A DNA stretch of 64,000 nt. Source: Trichomonas vaginalis G3 (taxonomy: Eukaryota > Parabasalia > Trichomonadida > Trichomonadidae). The notes below the pieces were generated by a model, which saw nothing but the letters and a program-made list of their open reading frames with translations, made no database searches and was not told the DNA's origin. Made by a program: the position numbers and the translations under genes. Below, piece by piece: positions 30,303 to 39,562 of the stretch; position 1 is the first letter of the stretch; every line of letters begins with the position of its first letter. The stretch lies in the NCBI RefSeq assembly GCF_026262505.1, contig NC_067203.1, positions 5,456,001-5,520,000 on the forward strand. The letters are read 5' to 3'.

Positions 30303-30710
30303 ATGAAACCGATTTTAAAAATAAATGAAACAAAGGAGGAAGAAATAAATGAAAGTGAAAATGTTCAACAAAAAATAAACGTTGTTAAACCAATTACTGA
30401 AATAAAAATTTTTTCATCTGTTGAAGAATTTAATGACTATTATGCTAATAATAAAAAATTATTTGAAGAATTGACAACATGTAAATTGAATAAAATGTTT
30501 AAAGTTGAGGACAGAGTCCAAGACCCGGAGGGTCATGGATTCAAAATTTCAAAAATAAAAGGAGTGGTTAGTTTGAAATCTATTCCTCAATCAAGAATCA
30601 CCTCATTAATGAAAATAGATGATTTAACAAAAAGAATAGAAATTATTGAAGAAAGAATGAATCAAATAATTGATTTCATAAATCATGACTCGTTGAGCCC
30701 GGGTCCTTAA
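30303..30710 (+). CDS. Unknown family B protein, 135 aa, coiled-coil C-terminus
   Basis: Disordered acidic start, a central KIFSSVEEFNDYYANNKKLFEELTTCKLNKMF segment, then VQDPEGHGFKISKIKGV and a C-terminal coiled coil (IDDLTKRIEIIEERMNQIIDFI). Two micro-hairpins (30509-30519, 30522-30534) lie inside the frame at EDRVQDPEGHG, and further GC-rich palindromic sequence forms its last residues (SLSPGP). Confidence 0.6.
   Translation: MKPILKINETKEEEINESENVQQKINVVKPITEIKIFSSVEEFNDYYANNKKLFEELTTCKLNKMFKVEDRVQDPEGHGFKISKIKGVVSLKSIPQSRITSLMKIDDLTKRIEIIEERMNQIIDFINHDSLSPGP
30509..30534. repeat. Two adjacent micro-hairpins within a coding frame
   Basis: GGAC AGA GTCC (30509-30519) and GACCC GGA GGGTC (30522-30534), two bases apart, translated inside the 135-residue protein. 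Confidence 0.7.
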
Positions 30711-30717
30711 AGCCCAA

Positions 30718-30745
30718 GGCACAAAGTGCCCAGGACTTAAAGTCC
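30718..30745. repeat. Two adjacent micro-hairpins between convergent genes
   Basis: GGCAC AAA GTGCC (30718-30730) and GGACT TAA AGTCC (30733-30745), preceded by a GAGCCCGGGTCC stretch. They lie at the junction of two convergent genes; the second covers the stop region of the 159-residue gene. Confidence 0.7.
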
Positions 30746-31216
30746 ATCACTGAGTTCAAGGTTATATTCATCAAATATTTCATTATTAAATGCAACTTCT
30801 GCTAGTTTATTTATTTTTTCAATACGATCATTTGAAAGTCTATCGTTTAATTTTTTCTGAAGTTTTTCATTTTCTAGTTCTGAAACTTTATTTGGATGAT
30901 ATTTAAACCTGTTAAATTCTTTTTCCTCAGTTTTGATCATTAATTTACAAAGAACTTTTGTGGTTGGAATTCGTTTAAACCATTTATCATTAATATTTGT
31001 TATAAATTCAATATCTGGAATTAATTCCCAAATTTTTGCATTTTCAATTAATTTATTATCAAATGCAAAAGCAATAGGTTTAATATTAAACTTACCTTTA
31101 TAATATATACTTTCTACATAATCATCGAAATAAACATCTACTTGTTTAACATTTTCAAGAATTGGTGAAAGAACATCCATTAATTGATTGACGGTTACGA
31201 ATCTTGATCCACTCAT
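30737..31216 (-). CDS. Unknown family B protein, 159 aa
   Basis: Starts MSGSRFVTVNQLMDVLSPIL; a middle part with many Ile/Lys/Phe residues (YYKGKFNIKPIAFAFDNKL), and a charged helical end (SELENEKLQKKLNDRLSNDRIEKINKLAEVAF). Its start codon and first codons lie in the right terminal repeat, whose inner border is at ATGAGTG, mirroring the 13864 gene at the other end. No family recognised. Confidence 0.6.
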   Translation of the reverse strand: MSGSRFVTVNQLMDVLSPILENVKQVDVYFDDYVESIYYKGKFNIKPIAFAFDNKLIENAKIWELIPDIEFITNINDKWFKRIPTTKVLCKLMIKTEEKEFNRFKYHPNKVSELENEKLQKKLNDRLSNDRIEKINKLAEVAFNNEIFDEYNLELSDGL

Positions 31217-31227
31217 TTTCTTACGAA
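31217..31227 (-). promoter_or_regulatory. Start-proximal motif TTCGTAAGAAA, copy 3
   Basis: Same motif as at 13853, here on the minus strand before the ATG of the 159-residue gene; part of the terminal repeat. Confidence 0.55.
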
Positions 31228-31322
31228 TTAAAAAAATAAATTATTCAAAAAATGTAAGACATGAATTTTTAAAGTTTATTTTTTAAAAAATTATTTTTTA
31301 TTTCATTATGGTAGTGAATCTT

Positions 31323-31913
31323 TCATTCATGAAAATAATTATTTCTAATTTCTTTTATTCTCTCGTACATACTAGATTTGAAGAATTCAGAACTTTTACC
31401 ATAATCTCCTAAATGTTTTCTTATCCCTAACGTGTGCCAGTTATTATATGAAACTGAATAAACTTTATCTTTATCTTTACACCTTTCATCACTTCCAATA
31501 TATTTATATCTCAGTTTTGATTTAGCATTTTCATATTCATTAGCGTTTAATAATTCACAATCTTCCTTTTTAAATTGATGTTTAAGATATTCAGGATTTA
31601 ATACTCTACGTTTATATGCTCCTAACTTAGTTCTAAAGGTTTTTCTACAAAATTTAGGAATTCCATCCTCTTTAATGTCATCAATGATTTCCATTTCATT
31701 ATTTTCAATTTCTTCTTCTCGTTTATGAGGTCTTTGATTATGACTCCATTGATTCCATGAAATTAAATATTCTTTATCATTATATTTATACCTCATTAGC
31801 TTATTTTGGCTTTCATATTCATTTAATAATTCACAATCTTCATTTTTAAATTGAAGTTTAACCCATTCAGGATTTAAACAATGTTTAATTAATCGCGGAA
31901 TATCTGACATCAT
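31323..31913 (-). CDS. Terminal-repeat gene, right copy, 196 aa
   Basis: Identical protein to the one at 13167-13757, carried in the mirror position by the right inverted repeat. It reads inward, so both copies are transcribed from the ends toward the centre. The two-domain repeat architecture is described at the left copy. Having two perfect copies doubles dosage and protects the gene by gene conversion between the ends. Confidence 0.75.
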   Translation of the reverse strand: MMSDIPRLIKHCLNPEWVKLQFKNEDCELLNEYESQNKLMRYKYNDKEYLISWNQWSHNQRPHKREEEIENNEMEIIDDIKEDGIPKFCRKTFRTKLGAYKRRVLNPEYLKHQFKKEDCELLNANEYENAKSKLRYKYIGSDERCKDKDKVYSVSYNNWHTLGIRKHLGDYGKSSEFFKSSMYERIKEIRNNYFHE

Positions 31914-32156
31914 CTATATATAACTTCTTTTATAAAAGATAAAAAATAAATTATTTTAAAATTAATGTTAATTTTTTAATGATTTATAAATAAATGCATC
32001 GTCTATATATAGATGTAACAAAAAAAGGTACACAATCCTTCCACATATACTACGTACACAACACTTCCACATATAATACTATGATTTATATTTTAATGTA
32101 TCGTCTATATATAGATGTAACAAAAAAAGTCACTAAACCCGTCCACATATACTACT

Positions 32157-32162
32157 ATCATT
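32157..32162. repeat. Target-site duplication ATCATT, right
   Basis: Exact repeat of 12918-12923, immediately outside the right end of the family B element. Confidence 0.9.
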
Positions 32163-32624
32163 TTTTGATATTTTCTTTCGAAAATCATATTAAATCATGG
32201 AGGAAATTTTTTGAATGGATTTTAGCTTCAGTAGATTCCTTATGATTAACTTTTATTGGATTTTGATCATTTTATCTACGATAAAGCTCTGATTTCAATC
32301 TTTGTTAATAAATCCAGCATATATATCTTTACCTAAGTAGATCTCTAATGTTCAAATCGAATTCAATGTGATCGTGTTCTTTCTCAAAAATTGAGTGAAT
32401 ACACTTCCAGCCAAAAAAAGTCAGATCAAATATTAAAGTGATCAGTAGTGTCAATGAAAAATTTTTGTACAGTTGTTTGCGATCGATTCTGAATATCGGC
32501 TTTATGTTTTTGTATATTTATATGTGTTTATGTGTGTTTGAATGATGAATGTTCGAGAAATTGAATAGTTCTTGATGATGCGTTTCGGTATCATAATTTC
32601 AATGTCCATTCAAAGTTAAACATA
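32163..32624. other. Intergenic DNA between Maverick and the next host gene
   Basis: About 460 AT-rich bases. No gene recognised; it presumably contains the upstream region of the gene at 32625. Confidence 0.5.
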
Positions 32625-33098
32625 ATGTTTTTATTCCTCATAAGCTCAGGTTTATCAGACCCAAACAATAAATGCTCAAGTCAAAGTAATGGTAATCTTG
32701 GATATGTCAGGTACTATGAAGATGATTCTGATAAAAAAGCTGTTACAAGCTTTTATACTGAACATCATAATTCATATCCTTGGAAATGGGTTTCTAGATC
32801 AATTTGCCCCCGTACCACAGGAACTTACACCATTAAAGCACAAGGATTTCCATCAGTTCATGCATTTTTCAATTATCAAGAAAAATCAGAGGATGGATCA
32901 GTATTTACATACCGTTGCACAACCACAAAGACAGTTCAATATGAAAATCAATATCTATATGCTAATAGATGCTATCCTCTTTTGATCAGAGAGAAAAATA
33001 ACTGCGTATCTGGAGATGATGCAACTGGTTATATCAATGGTAAGGTTATAGATAATACAACAGCTATCAATATATTTTATTTTCAGAATTATTTATAA
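32625..33098 (+). CDS. Small probably secreted protein, weak PA14-like look, 157 aa
   Basis: A short hydrophobic start (MFLFLISSGLS) would serve as a minimal signal peptide, followed by a Cys-containing, Tyr/Ser/Asn-rich region typical of extracellular proteins. The central KWVSRSICPRTTGTYTIKAQG with later YANRCYPLLIREKNN follows the pattern of PA14/GLEYA-like carbohydrate-binding domains (W..G.i.P..sGtYtf; y.i.i.y.e..). The domain would be truncated, and the gene may be the remnant of a larger surface protein. Upstream lies the Maverick right end, 470 bases away. Function uncertain. Confidence 0.55.
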   Translation: MFLFLISSGLSDPNNKCSSQSNGNLGYVRYYEDDSDKKAVTSFYTEHHNSYPWKWVSRSICPRTTGTYTIKAQGFPSVHAFFNYQEKSEDGSVFTYRCTTTKTVQYENQYLYANRCYPLLIREKNNCVSGDDATGYINGKVIDNTTAINIFYFQNYL

Positions 33099-34512
33099 TG
33101 TTTATTGTGCAATTAATATAAAAACAAATTCTTTTATTGTTCAAGGGAACTTGTTGCTTAAATCACTATAGATTCTCAAATAAATGATGTTATCTGCGTT
33201 TTGAATGCACAAATAATCTTAAAAAAGAATGGAAATAGCTCTTAATAATCTTGTGATACATATGTATGTACAGAATTTCCTCAATTTCGCAATAAGAAAG
33301 AAAATTTTGCAGATTATCAGAAATACTGATTTATCGTTTGCAAGAAATATTATTGTAGTTATATTCAAGAAAACTGAACTGCGGTTTATTTAGAGTAATT
33401 TAAAAATAATAATAATCCCCATCAAAATGGAGATGAATCTGAGGATAAATCATTATTTTTGCTTTAGTAGGAGAAAATAATGATGATATGTTGATAGCAA
33501 CCGTAGCTTTTCAAAGAAATGTAGTTGAATTTTGAAAATAATCAACAAAATGAGATTAGAATGGGTATTATGAAGTACAATTCATTTGCAAACGGATTTG
33601 AGTCATCATTATGTGTTTTCATGCATCTTTGAAGAAATTTGATACGTAAAATTCTAGGATTAGATACTTTTGGTGAAAATGTTGTTATGATCTGACGTCC
33701 TGATGATTCTTGTCCATTTCACATTTTCACAACTTTTCATGATTTGCAAAATACATCAAGAATCTTCTTATAAATTTGATTTGTTTTTTAATTTTTAAAT
33801 ATTTTTTGGTAAAAAATTCAAAAATTCCTAAATAAATGAAGTTATCTTTATAAACTAGCAGATTCGGAGAAAACAAATTCTAGGGATCATTTCAATTATT
33901 TAATTACAATAATAATATTAAATGAAATTGGTAAATTAATAATATTAAATTAATTATTAATTTACTGAAATATCCAATTACAGAAAATTGATTATTTCCA
34001 ATATTGTGATGCTTCATACATTCTCAAAATGTGTGCTCAAGAGAAGTAAGAGAAAATGTAAAATATATCGATTTTATGATTTAAATCTTTATTTGAATTA
34101 ATTATTATTTTTTCTCGATAACGTTGGAGCAAATGGTGGCCTGAAGTTGGCCATACTAAAAAATGTTTGAACAATCTCATCAAAAGATTTCTCAATTTGA
34201 TATCATACGAATTTCTTATTAAATGTTTCTATTATAATGTGTATAATTAATATTCATAGATTCCGTAAGAAAAAGATTTGTGCAATGTCTGTAAATGGTT
34301 AAAGTTTATTTTTTGACTGCAAATTTTGTTCGCTCAAATGTGGTTTGGATTTCTGCAGGGATTAAAGAAACGGGGTCACCTAAGCTTTTCTATGATACAA
34401 ATTGATCTTCATTAAATTTAATAAAAAAAAAATTACTTAAAAAAATTATTAAGAATGTACGAGAATTATAAAAAAACACTAAATAACTGAATTTATTAAG
34501 AACAACGGTTGC
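33099..34512. other. Gene-free intergenic stretch
   Basis: About 1.4 kb, AT-rich, no open frame of note on either strand and no RNA gene I can support. Confidence 0.55.
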
Positions 34513-34782
34513 TTATTCTTTCTTGAGATGGTTCATTTTGACTTTATTTTCACCAACAATGTGGCGAATGAAAAAGAATGAAAACAAAACTACTGTTGCA
34601 TATGAGCAAACACCCTTTTGTCCAAGAAAATGTAGAGATGCAATAGCACCAAGGAATACAAATAATCCGGCTAAAGCAATCATTAATATGCCCTTCGTGC
34701 TAACGAGGAAGGCATAGAGCTCTGGATTTGTATCATCGTAATTCAACATTTCCTGGGAAGTCCTTGAGGTTGTCGTTCTCAT
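34513..34782 (-). CDS. Small two-span membrane protein, 89 aa
   Basis: Starts MRTTTSRTSQEML, then a soluble NYDDTNPELYAFLV leader and two hydrophobic spans, about residues 30-52 (GILMIALAGLFVFLGAIASL) and 60-76 (SYATVVLFSFFFIRHIV), with a basic end (KVKMNHLKKE) and no signal peptide. The tail resembles ER-retained small subunits in style (KK near the end) but I cannot assign a family. The ATG at 34782 is preferred; upstream on its strand is an initiator-like TGTCACAA. Confidence 0.6.
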   Translation of the reverse strand: MRTTTSRTSQEMLNYDDTNPELYAFLVSTKGILMIALAGLFVFLGAIASLHFLGQKGVCSYATVVLFSFFFIRHIVGENKVKMNHLKKE

Positions 34783-35520
34783 CGATTTGGCCAACGAAAT
34801 TTGTGACAAGCCTTATCAAAAAAACCGCAATCTCTCAACAATTTGTAAGAACGGATTGGTCAGATGAACATACCATTTTGGATTAAGCTGATTAGAGCAA
34901 GCAATTTAATGATTTTAGCCACAAACTAAAATTGCTTTTAAAAATATTGTTCCTTTCAATTTTTGAGAATGAATCAAAATCTCTGATGTCCATTTTGAAA
35001 TAATTTACATTATAAAGTAATCTTCCCATCTAGTAAAAAGAACTCTACTTCAGAATTTTTTCTCATTAAAATTTCTCGATATAAATTAATTCGTTTTACA
35101 CTAGTACATTGTACATGCATAACATTTATTACTGTTTTGAGAAAATTACTCCAAAAACTAATCCCGAAAAATCTCATATCAATAATTATAGCTGCACATA
35201 GGATATACATTGATGCATATACATATGTGTAACATTCTGTAGATTACAAACAGATTTATATTTGATACCAACCATAAGTCTATTAAATTATCAAATATTT
35301 AATCAAAGTAAAGCATCAATATGGCACTAACTTAATTTTTACATAAGAAATATATCCATTTAGCTATACAAACATAAGAATAAACAGTTTATTTATCTAA
35401 ATTTTGAAAATTTGTATTAATTATTATGAATCCGTTTAATTAAACGTTATCCATTACATTTTTATATTGTATTCTAAACATTAATTCTCATCAAAACGAG
35501 ATTTGATCCCAAATAAATTA
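34783..35520. other. Intergenic stretch
   Basis: About 740 AT-rich bases between two minus-strand genes. Nothing recognisable apart from likely promoter and 3' sequences. Confidence 0.5.
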
Positions 35521-36987
35521 TTAAGCTCCATTTCTAATTAGAATTTTTGCAGCTTCTTTATTATTAGCTCTGATTGCTAACTCTATTGGCTTCAATCCTT
35601 CTCTATTTTGTATATTTAGATTTGCTCCATGAGTGACAAGAACTTCAATGTTTTCAGGAAATTGAGAAATCGCTGCATAATGAAGTGGAGTGTTTCCAAG
35701 AATAATATCTTGACAATTCAAGTTCATACACTTTTCAGCAAGTAGTTTGCAGATATCTTTATTACAATTATATGCTGCATTATGTAAGGCTGTTTTCCCA
35801 TTCAATGATTTTGCATTTATATCAACATTATATTTCAATAACAATTCGATCATTTTTGTATTTTCATGATTACTTTTTGTGTAATCCAAAAGAGGTGTTT
35901 CCTGCATTACGTTCAAACTATTCGGATCAGCACCATTCTTCAAGAGCAGTTCTGTGATTTCAATCATATCTTTATTAACAGTATCAAATATTAGTTCTTC
36001 ATTTTGCGGATAAATTGCTCCATAATCAAAAAGAATTTTTACTGATTCTATATTTTTTGATAAAACCGCGTAATATAAAAGTGAATGGCCATAGTTTATC
36101 ATCGTTAGATTAGGATCATAACCTATTTCCATCAGAAGCTTTAGAAATAAGTTGTTTTTGTTTTTAATTGTTGAAAATATCATGTCACATTGGTTTTCAT
36201 CATTCATTTCTAGTAAATATAGTAAACTTCTGTAGTTGAAATACTCATATGATGCAGAAATTGGTATTTTCAAGTTGTAAATTTCGATTGCTTTTTTAAT
36301 GAAATCAAAATTATGAGAAGCAACAATAAAATTCATCACATTATTCAACTCATCTTTATGGTAGCTGTTTATACAAGTATTGATAATATCTATGTTTTTC
36401 CCGATGAAAGATAATTGAAGTGTTTTATTTGTAATTCCAAACCCAAAATTATCCTTTAGAAACATAAAACAATTTACGGAACCGTAGTATGCGCACAAAT
36501 CAAGATAATTTACATCAATATTCATCACATTGAAACAATTAATCTTAGGTAACTGATGTGCAATTGTAAATTCTTTCAAAGAATCAATATTATCATTACT
36601 GATAATGGTTTCTTGAATTTCAACTTGAAAATTTTGTTTATTTTCAAAGAATTCCATTAAAGCTAGTTCCTCACGAAGGTACACATTCTTATGATGAAAC
36701 ATATTGTCAAAGAATGAATGATATTCCTTGAATAAATGCTTTAAAATTTCCAAATATTGGTCATAATGTTTTCTAGACGTATTAATTGCTTTAATTATTA
36801 TATATGCAACGGTATCTGGTGTTTCATGATACTTTTCAATTAAAACTGAACGAATTGCTATCAAAATATTTTCCAGTTCTTTTGTTTCTGATGTTTGTAA
36901 TGAGAATATTTGCTCAATAACATCAATATAACACGAATGTTCTCTTTTGAATTCATCAATTTTGTCTTGTCGACTTGATTTATTCAT
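35521..36987 (-). CDS. DUF3447/ankyrin-repeat protein, 488 aa
   Basis: The N-terminal half is the helical domain common in trichomonad ankyrin proteins (FKREHSCYIDVIEQIFSL, then VNYLDLCAYYGSVNCFMFL of DUF3447 type near residue 160). The C-terminal half holds about six ankyrin repeats, for example SLLYYAVLSKNIESVKILFDYGA, TPLLDYTKSNHENTKMIELL, TALHNAAYNCNKDICKLLAE and TPLHYAAISQFPENIEVLVTHGA. Such proteins are protein-binding scaffolds present in hundreds of copies in these parasites. The frame is intact. A decayed relative lies at 49926-50245. Confidence 0.9.
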   Translation of the reverse strand: MNKSSRQDKIDEFKREHSCYIDVIEQIFSLQTSETKELENILIAIRSVLIEKYHETPDTVAYIIIKAINTSRKHYDQYLEILKHLFKEYHSFFDNMFHHKNVYLREELALMEFFENKQNFQVEIQETIISNDNIDSLKEFTIAHQLPKINCFNVMNIDVNYLDLCAYYGSVNCFMFLKDNFGFGITNKTLQLSFIGKNIDIINTCINSYHKDELNNVMNFIVASHNFDFIKKAIEIYNLKIPISASYEYFNYRSLLYLLEMNDENQCDMIFSTIKNKNNLFLKLLMEIGYDPNLTMINYGHSLLYYAVLSKNIESVKILFDYGAIYPQNEELIFDTVNKDMIEITELLLKNGADPNSLNVMQETPLLDYTKSNHENTKMIELLLKYNVDINAKSLNGKTALHNAAYNCNKDICKLLAEKCMNLNCQDIILGNTPLHYAAISQFPENIEVLVTHGANLNIQNREGLKPIELAIRANNKEAAKILIRNGA

Positions 36988-37134
36988 TCATCAAAACAAC
37001 TTTATGAGAAATTGATTGTTTATATATACAATTATTCAAATTATACCTAAATATGATGATTTGTCATTGCATTTAATCAAATATTCTCAAAGGAAAGGTA
37101 AAATCTTCGAAAAAAGGAAAAGTGCCTAAAATAA

Positions 37135-38232
37135 ATGAACAAACAAAAGCAAAATATTGATCAGCTAATAGCCCAGTGCTTTGACTATCAGTATATTTCG
37201 CAGAATACTTCATTACTAGAAAGTCTTCAATCATCAAATCAAGTCACAACAAATTCTAATGGCGCATGGACAGAAATCTTTCCATTAATCAGCCAAATAT
37301 TTAGCGTTCAGAACGAAAAAGATGCATTTAAGCTGTACATAAAGGCAATTACACCAGTTATTCGCAATTTCAAACAATTAGATACAAATGTTTCTGTTCT
37401 TTGCCTGAAAACTATGGCCAAATCACTTAAATACTTTTCAGAAACAGCAGAATATAATGAATCCGTTACTTATTTGCAAAAATTGCTACCTTTGTCAATG
37501 GCTTATCAAAGAAAAAAGACTGGTGAGTCTGCGCTGCTGTATGTTGGTAACAATCTTATACTAGTTAACTTTTCTCGCAATAATTTCAAACAAGCTCAAA
37601 ACGTCATTGAAGTTGTTGAAGAAAAGGTCAAAGATCTTTCAAATTATCCTATAAATGAGGCTGTTGAATTTTCATTTAACAAAGGAAAGATCAATGCCGT
37701 CTATTCTAAGCTTCAAGAAGCTCAAAAAGATTTATTATTCGCATTTCATCATACTCCTTATATAGAACGTAAGAACAGACGTCTTATTTTAGCCTACTTA
37801 GTTCCTGTGCAAATGTGCTTAGGACAATTACCTTCCAAAGATCTTATCAATAAATATAGTTTAACAATGTATGAATTCTTAGCCAAAGCCATAGAAACAG
37901 GCAATCTTGCCCTCTACGATGAAAGTCTAGAGTCAAATCAATTCTTATTTATTAAATTAGGATTATTTGATTTAGTTGTTAAAGCAAGACAATTAGTTTT
38001 CTTACAGATCCTTAAAGTCGTCCATAATTTATGGGGAGATGCTAAGGTACCTACTACATTGTTCCAAGAAGCAATATCTAAATACGGAGATTACGATTTT
38101 GTATTATCTGAATCAATTATAGCATCTTTGATTAAAGAAGGATATGTTAAAGCATATATGAGTCATCCTTTAAAGAAGATCGTTTTCTCGCAAACAGATC
38201 CATTCCCAAATCTTGATTTTAATTCACAGTAA
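37135..38232 (+). CDS. PCI-domain protein of the PCID2/Thp1 (CSN12-like) type
   Basis: The all-helical N-terminal half is followed by the segment RRLILAYLVPVQMCLGQLPSKDLINKY and LFIKLGLFDLVVKARQLVFLQIL, characteristic of the Thp1/PCID2/CSN12 family, then a winged-helix end (FVLSESIIASLIKEGYVKAYMSHPLKKIVFS). These proteins belong to the TREX-2 complex, which couples transcription to mRNA export, or to related PCI complexes. At 365 residues it has the usual length (about 400). ATG start without alternatives upstream; likely own promoter in the 150-base gap shared with the divergent ankyrin gene. Confidence 0.85.
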   Translation: MNKQKQNIDQLIAQCFDYQYISQNTSLLESLQSSNQVTTNSNGAWTEIFPLISQIFSVQNEKDAFKLYIKAITPVIRNFKQLDTNVSVLCLKTMAKSLKYFSETAEYNESVTYLQKLLPLSMAYQRKKTGESALLYVGNNLILVNFSRNNFKQAQNVIEVVEEKVKDLSNYPINEAVEFSFNKGKINAVYSKLQEAQKDLLFAFHHTPYIERKNRRLILAYLVPVQMCLGQLPSKDLINKYSLTMYEFLAKAIETGNLALYDESLESNQFLFIKLGLFDLVVKARQLVFLQILKVVHNLWGDAKVPTTLFQEAISKYGDYDFVLSESIIASLIKEGYVKAYMSHPLKKIVFSQTDPFPNLDFNSQ

Positions 38233-38737
38233 AAAATGTTTAATATTTTGATGATTTACATAGTTTTTTATATTAATAGTATCTGTAGTTTATATCATAT
38301 GAATCCAGACCCTAAAATTTGATCAGAACATTTCCAATTTTTTTTCTTATCAATTTTTTAAATAAGAAATGCCTCTTGGAGGACATTTGGGGACCAGATA
38401 ATTCAATTTGTTTAGCTCTAATAAGAGAGCTGTGAAAGAAAAACCTTGAATTCAATTTTTATCACAAATATTTCTAATTCATATTGAATGGATATTGAGA
38501 TTTTTAGTCGTTTCTTTTTATCAGATTTTATCGGTGCACCAGGCAGATAAACGGTTAATATCAAAAAGAAAGGAATCTGGATATTTTTTCTTTAAATCCA
38601 AAGATCAGTAAGTCTAATTGGCATTCAATAGATTCTACGATTCAAACCCCCTGGTGGTTATTTGAACGTTAAAAGTTCTGAAAATTTGAATACTTGCAAA
38701 CGATTTATTAATTTACCACATATTTCTTGAGGAAGGA
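38233..38737. other. Intergenic stretch
   Basis: About 500 bases. A box B-like GATTCAAACC near 38640 and a CACCAGG/CCTGGTG pair about 115 bases apart were considered and not accepted as a tRNA. No gene seen. Confidence 0.5.
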
Positions 38738-39562
38738 ATGAGTTTGGATATAGCTTACTATGCGAACAACGTTGATACATGGTGTAATGATGATGCTTTC
38801 TTTCAGTGCAGAACTGTTAAAGATATGAACGACATTCTTGAGAAAACAAAATTAACAAAAAATCAGTTTTGTGATATGTTTAAAAATGTTACAAAAGTAT
38901 TTAATGCAAATGAAATATTGGAAATAATTCAACACACACATGTTGATGCGGTTTGCTACAAAGATGATCCTTGTACGATATTAAATATAATTTCAGAAAT
39001 CCTGAATACACAAATAAAATCTGAGATGTGCATTGCTTATCAAGCTAAAAATCAACAGCTTCTTAAGAACATTCAAGATCAGATAAATTCATTGAAAAAC
39101 ATTAATTTTGACATTAAAAGAAGGATGCTTGATATTTTTTATCCTGTTGGAACAATTTATGAATCTATGAACAACACTGACCCATCAACTCTTTTTGGTG
39201 GACACTGGATCCCTATAGAAAATAAATTCTTATTCTCAGTTCCAACTAACAATTCATCAAAACAAACAGGAGGAAGCCAATACATTTCAGTTAAAAACTT
39301 GCCATCTCACAGTCATTATATTAGTCTCAGCACATCAACGGAGTCCCATTCTCATCGTTTTTGTTACACATATGTCTATTGTGCAGGTCCTGGTCCTAGG
39401 CCGAGGTATTCTAACACAGATTTTTCCCCTGAACAACAAAGTTGCATTACATCGGAATCAACACATTCTCATAATATTGAAGGATACACAGAAAGTTCTG
39501 GCAAAGGAACTGCATATATGCCCCAATATATTACGTGTTATAGATGGTATCGGGATTATTAA
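38738..39562 (+). CDS. Host-located protein with a phage Gp10/tail-collar-type head domain, 274 aa
   Basis: Residues 1-90 are helical with several cysteines and no match to the Maverick fibre N-termini. Residues about 95-125 look like a short coiled coil (NQQLLKNIQDQINSLKNI). From about 130 the protein is a fibre head: MLDIFYPVGTIYESMNNTDP, LFGGHWIPIENKFLFSV, GGSQYISVKNLPSHSHYISL, HSHRFCYTY, HSHNIEGYTESSGKGTAYMP and YITCYRWYR. Order and motifs match the heads at 1572-2580 and 22569-23560, and those of phage baseplate Gp10/tail-collar proteins, but sequence identity is moderate. No other Maverick genes flank it and the frame is open. It looks like an old capture of a fibre head by the host. 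No signal peptide or membrane segment is visible. Confidence 0.8.
   Translation: MSLDIAYYANNVDTWCNDDAFFQCRTVKDMNDILEKTKLTKNQFCDMFKNVTKVFNANEILEIIQHTHVDAVCYKDDPCTILNIISEILNTQIKSEMCIAYQAKNQQLLKNIQDQINSLKNINFDIKRRMLDIFYPVGTIYESMNNTDPSTLFGGHWIPIENKFLFSVPTNNSSKQTGGSQYISVKNLPSHSHYISLSTSTESHSHRFCYTYVYCAGPGPRPRYSNTDFSPEQQSCITSESTHSHNIEGYTESSGKGTAYMPQYITCYRWYRDY

Larger units (their letters stand above)
12924..32156. mobile_element. Maverick/Polinton family B, both ends present, core genes partly broken
   Basis: A 19,233-base virus-like element bounded by 947-base inverted repeats starting AGTAGTATATG and flanked by the 6-base duplication ATCATT. It contains the Maverick hallmark set: type B DNA polymerase, retrovirus-like integrase, FtsK/HerA-type packaging ATPase and a large capsid gene, plus a phage-like fibre gene and about fifteen small genes. 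I did not find a clear cysteine protease. Polymerase, capsid and a few other genes are broken (roughly ten breaks in all), while integrase and fibre look almost whole. The terminal repeats agree at every stretch compared and have exactly equal length, suggesting a recent insertion or recent homogenisation of the ends. Confidence 0.95.
31210..32156 (-). repeat. Family B terminal inverted repeat, right, 947 bp
   Basis: Mirror copy of 12924-13870, equal in length and identical in all parts compared, including the encoded 196-residue protein. Its outer end CATATACTACT is followed directly by the duplicated ATCATT. Confidence 0.95.

Noticed and set aside
38536-38660. Possible tRNA with CACCAGG/CCTGGTG acceptor pair and GATTCAAACC box B
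   Set aside because: The spacing is too long for a tRNA without an intron, the T-stem does not pair and no box A fits.
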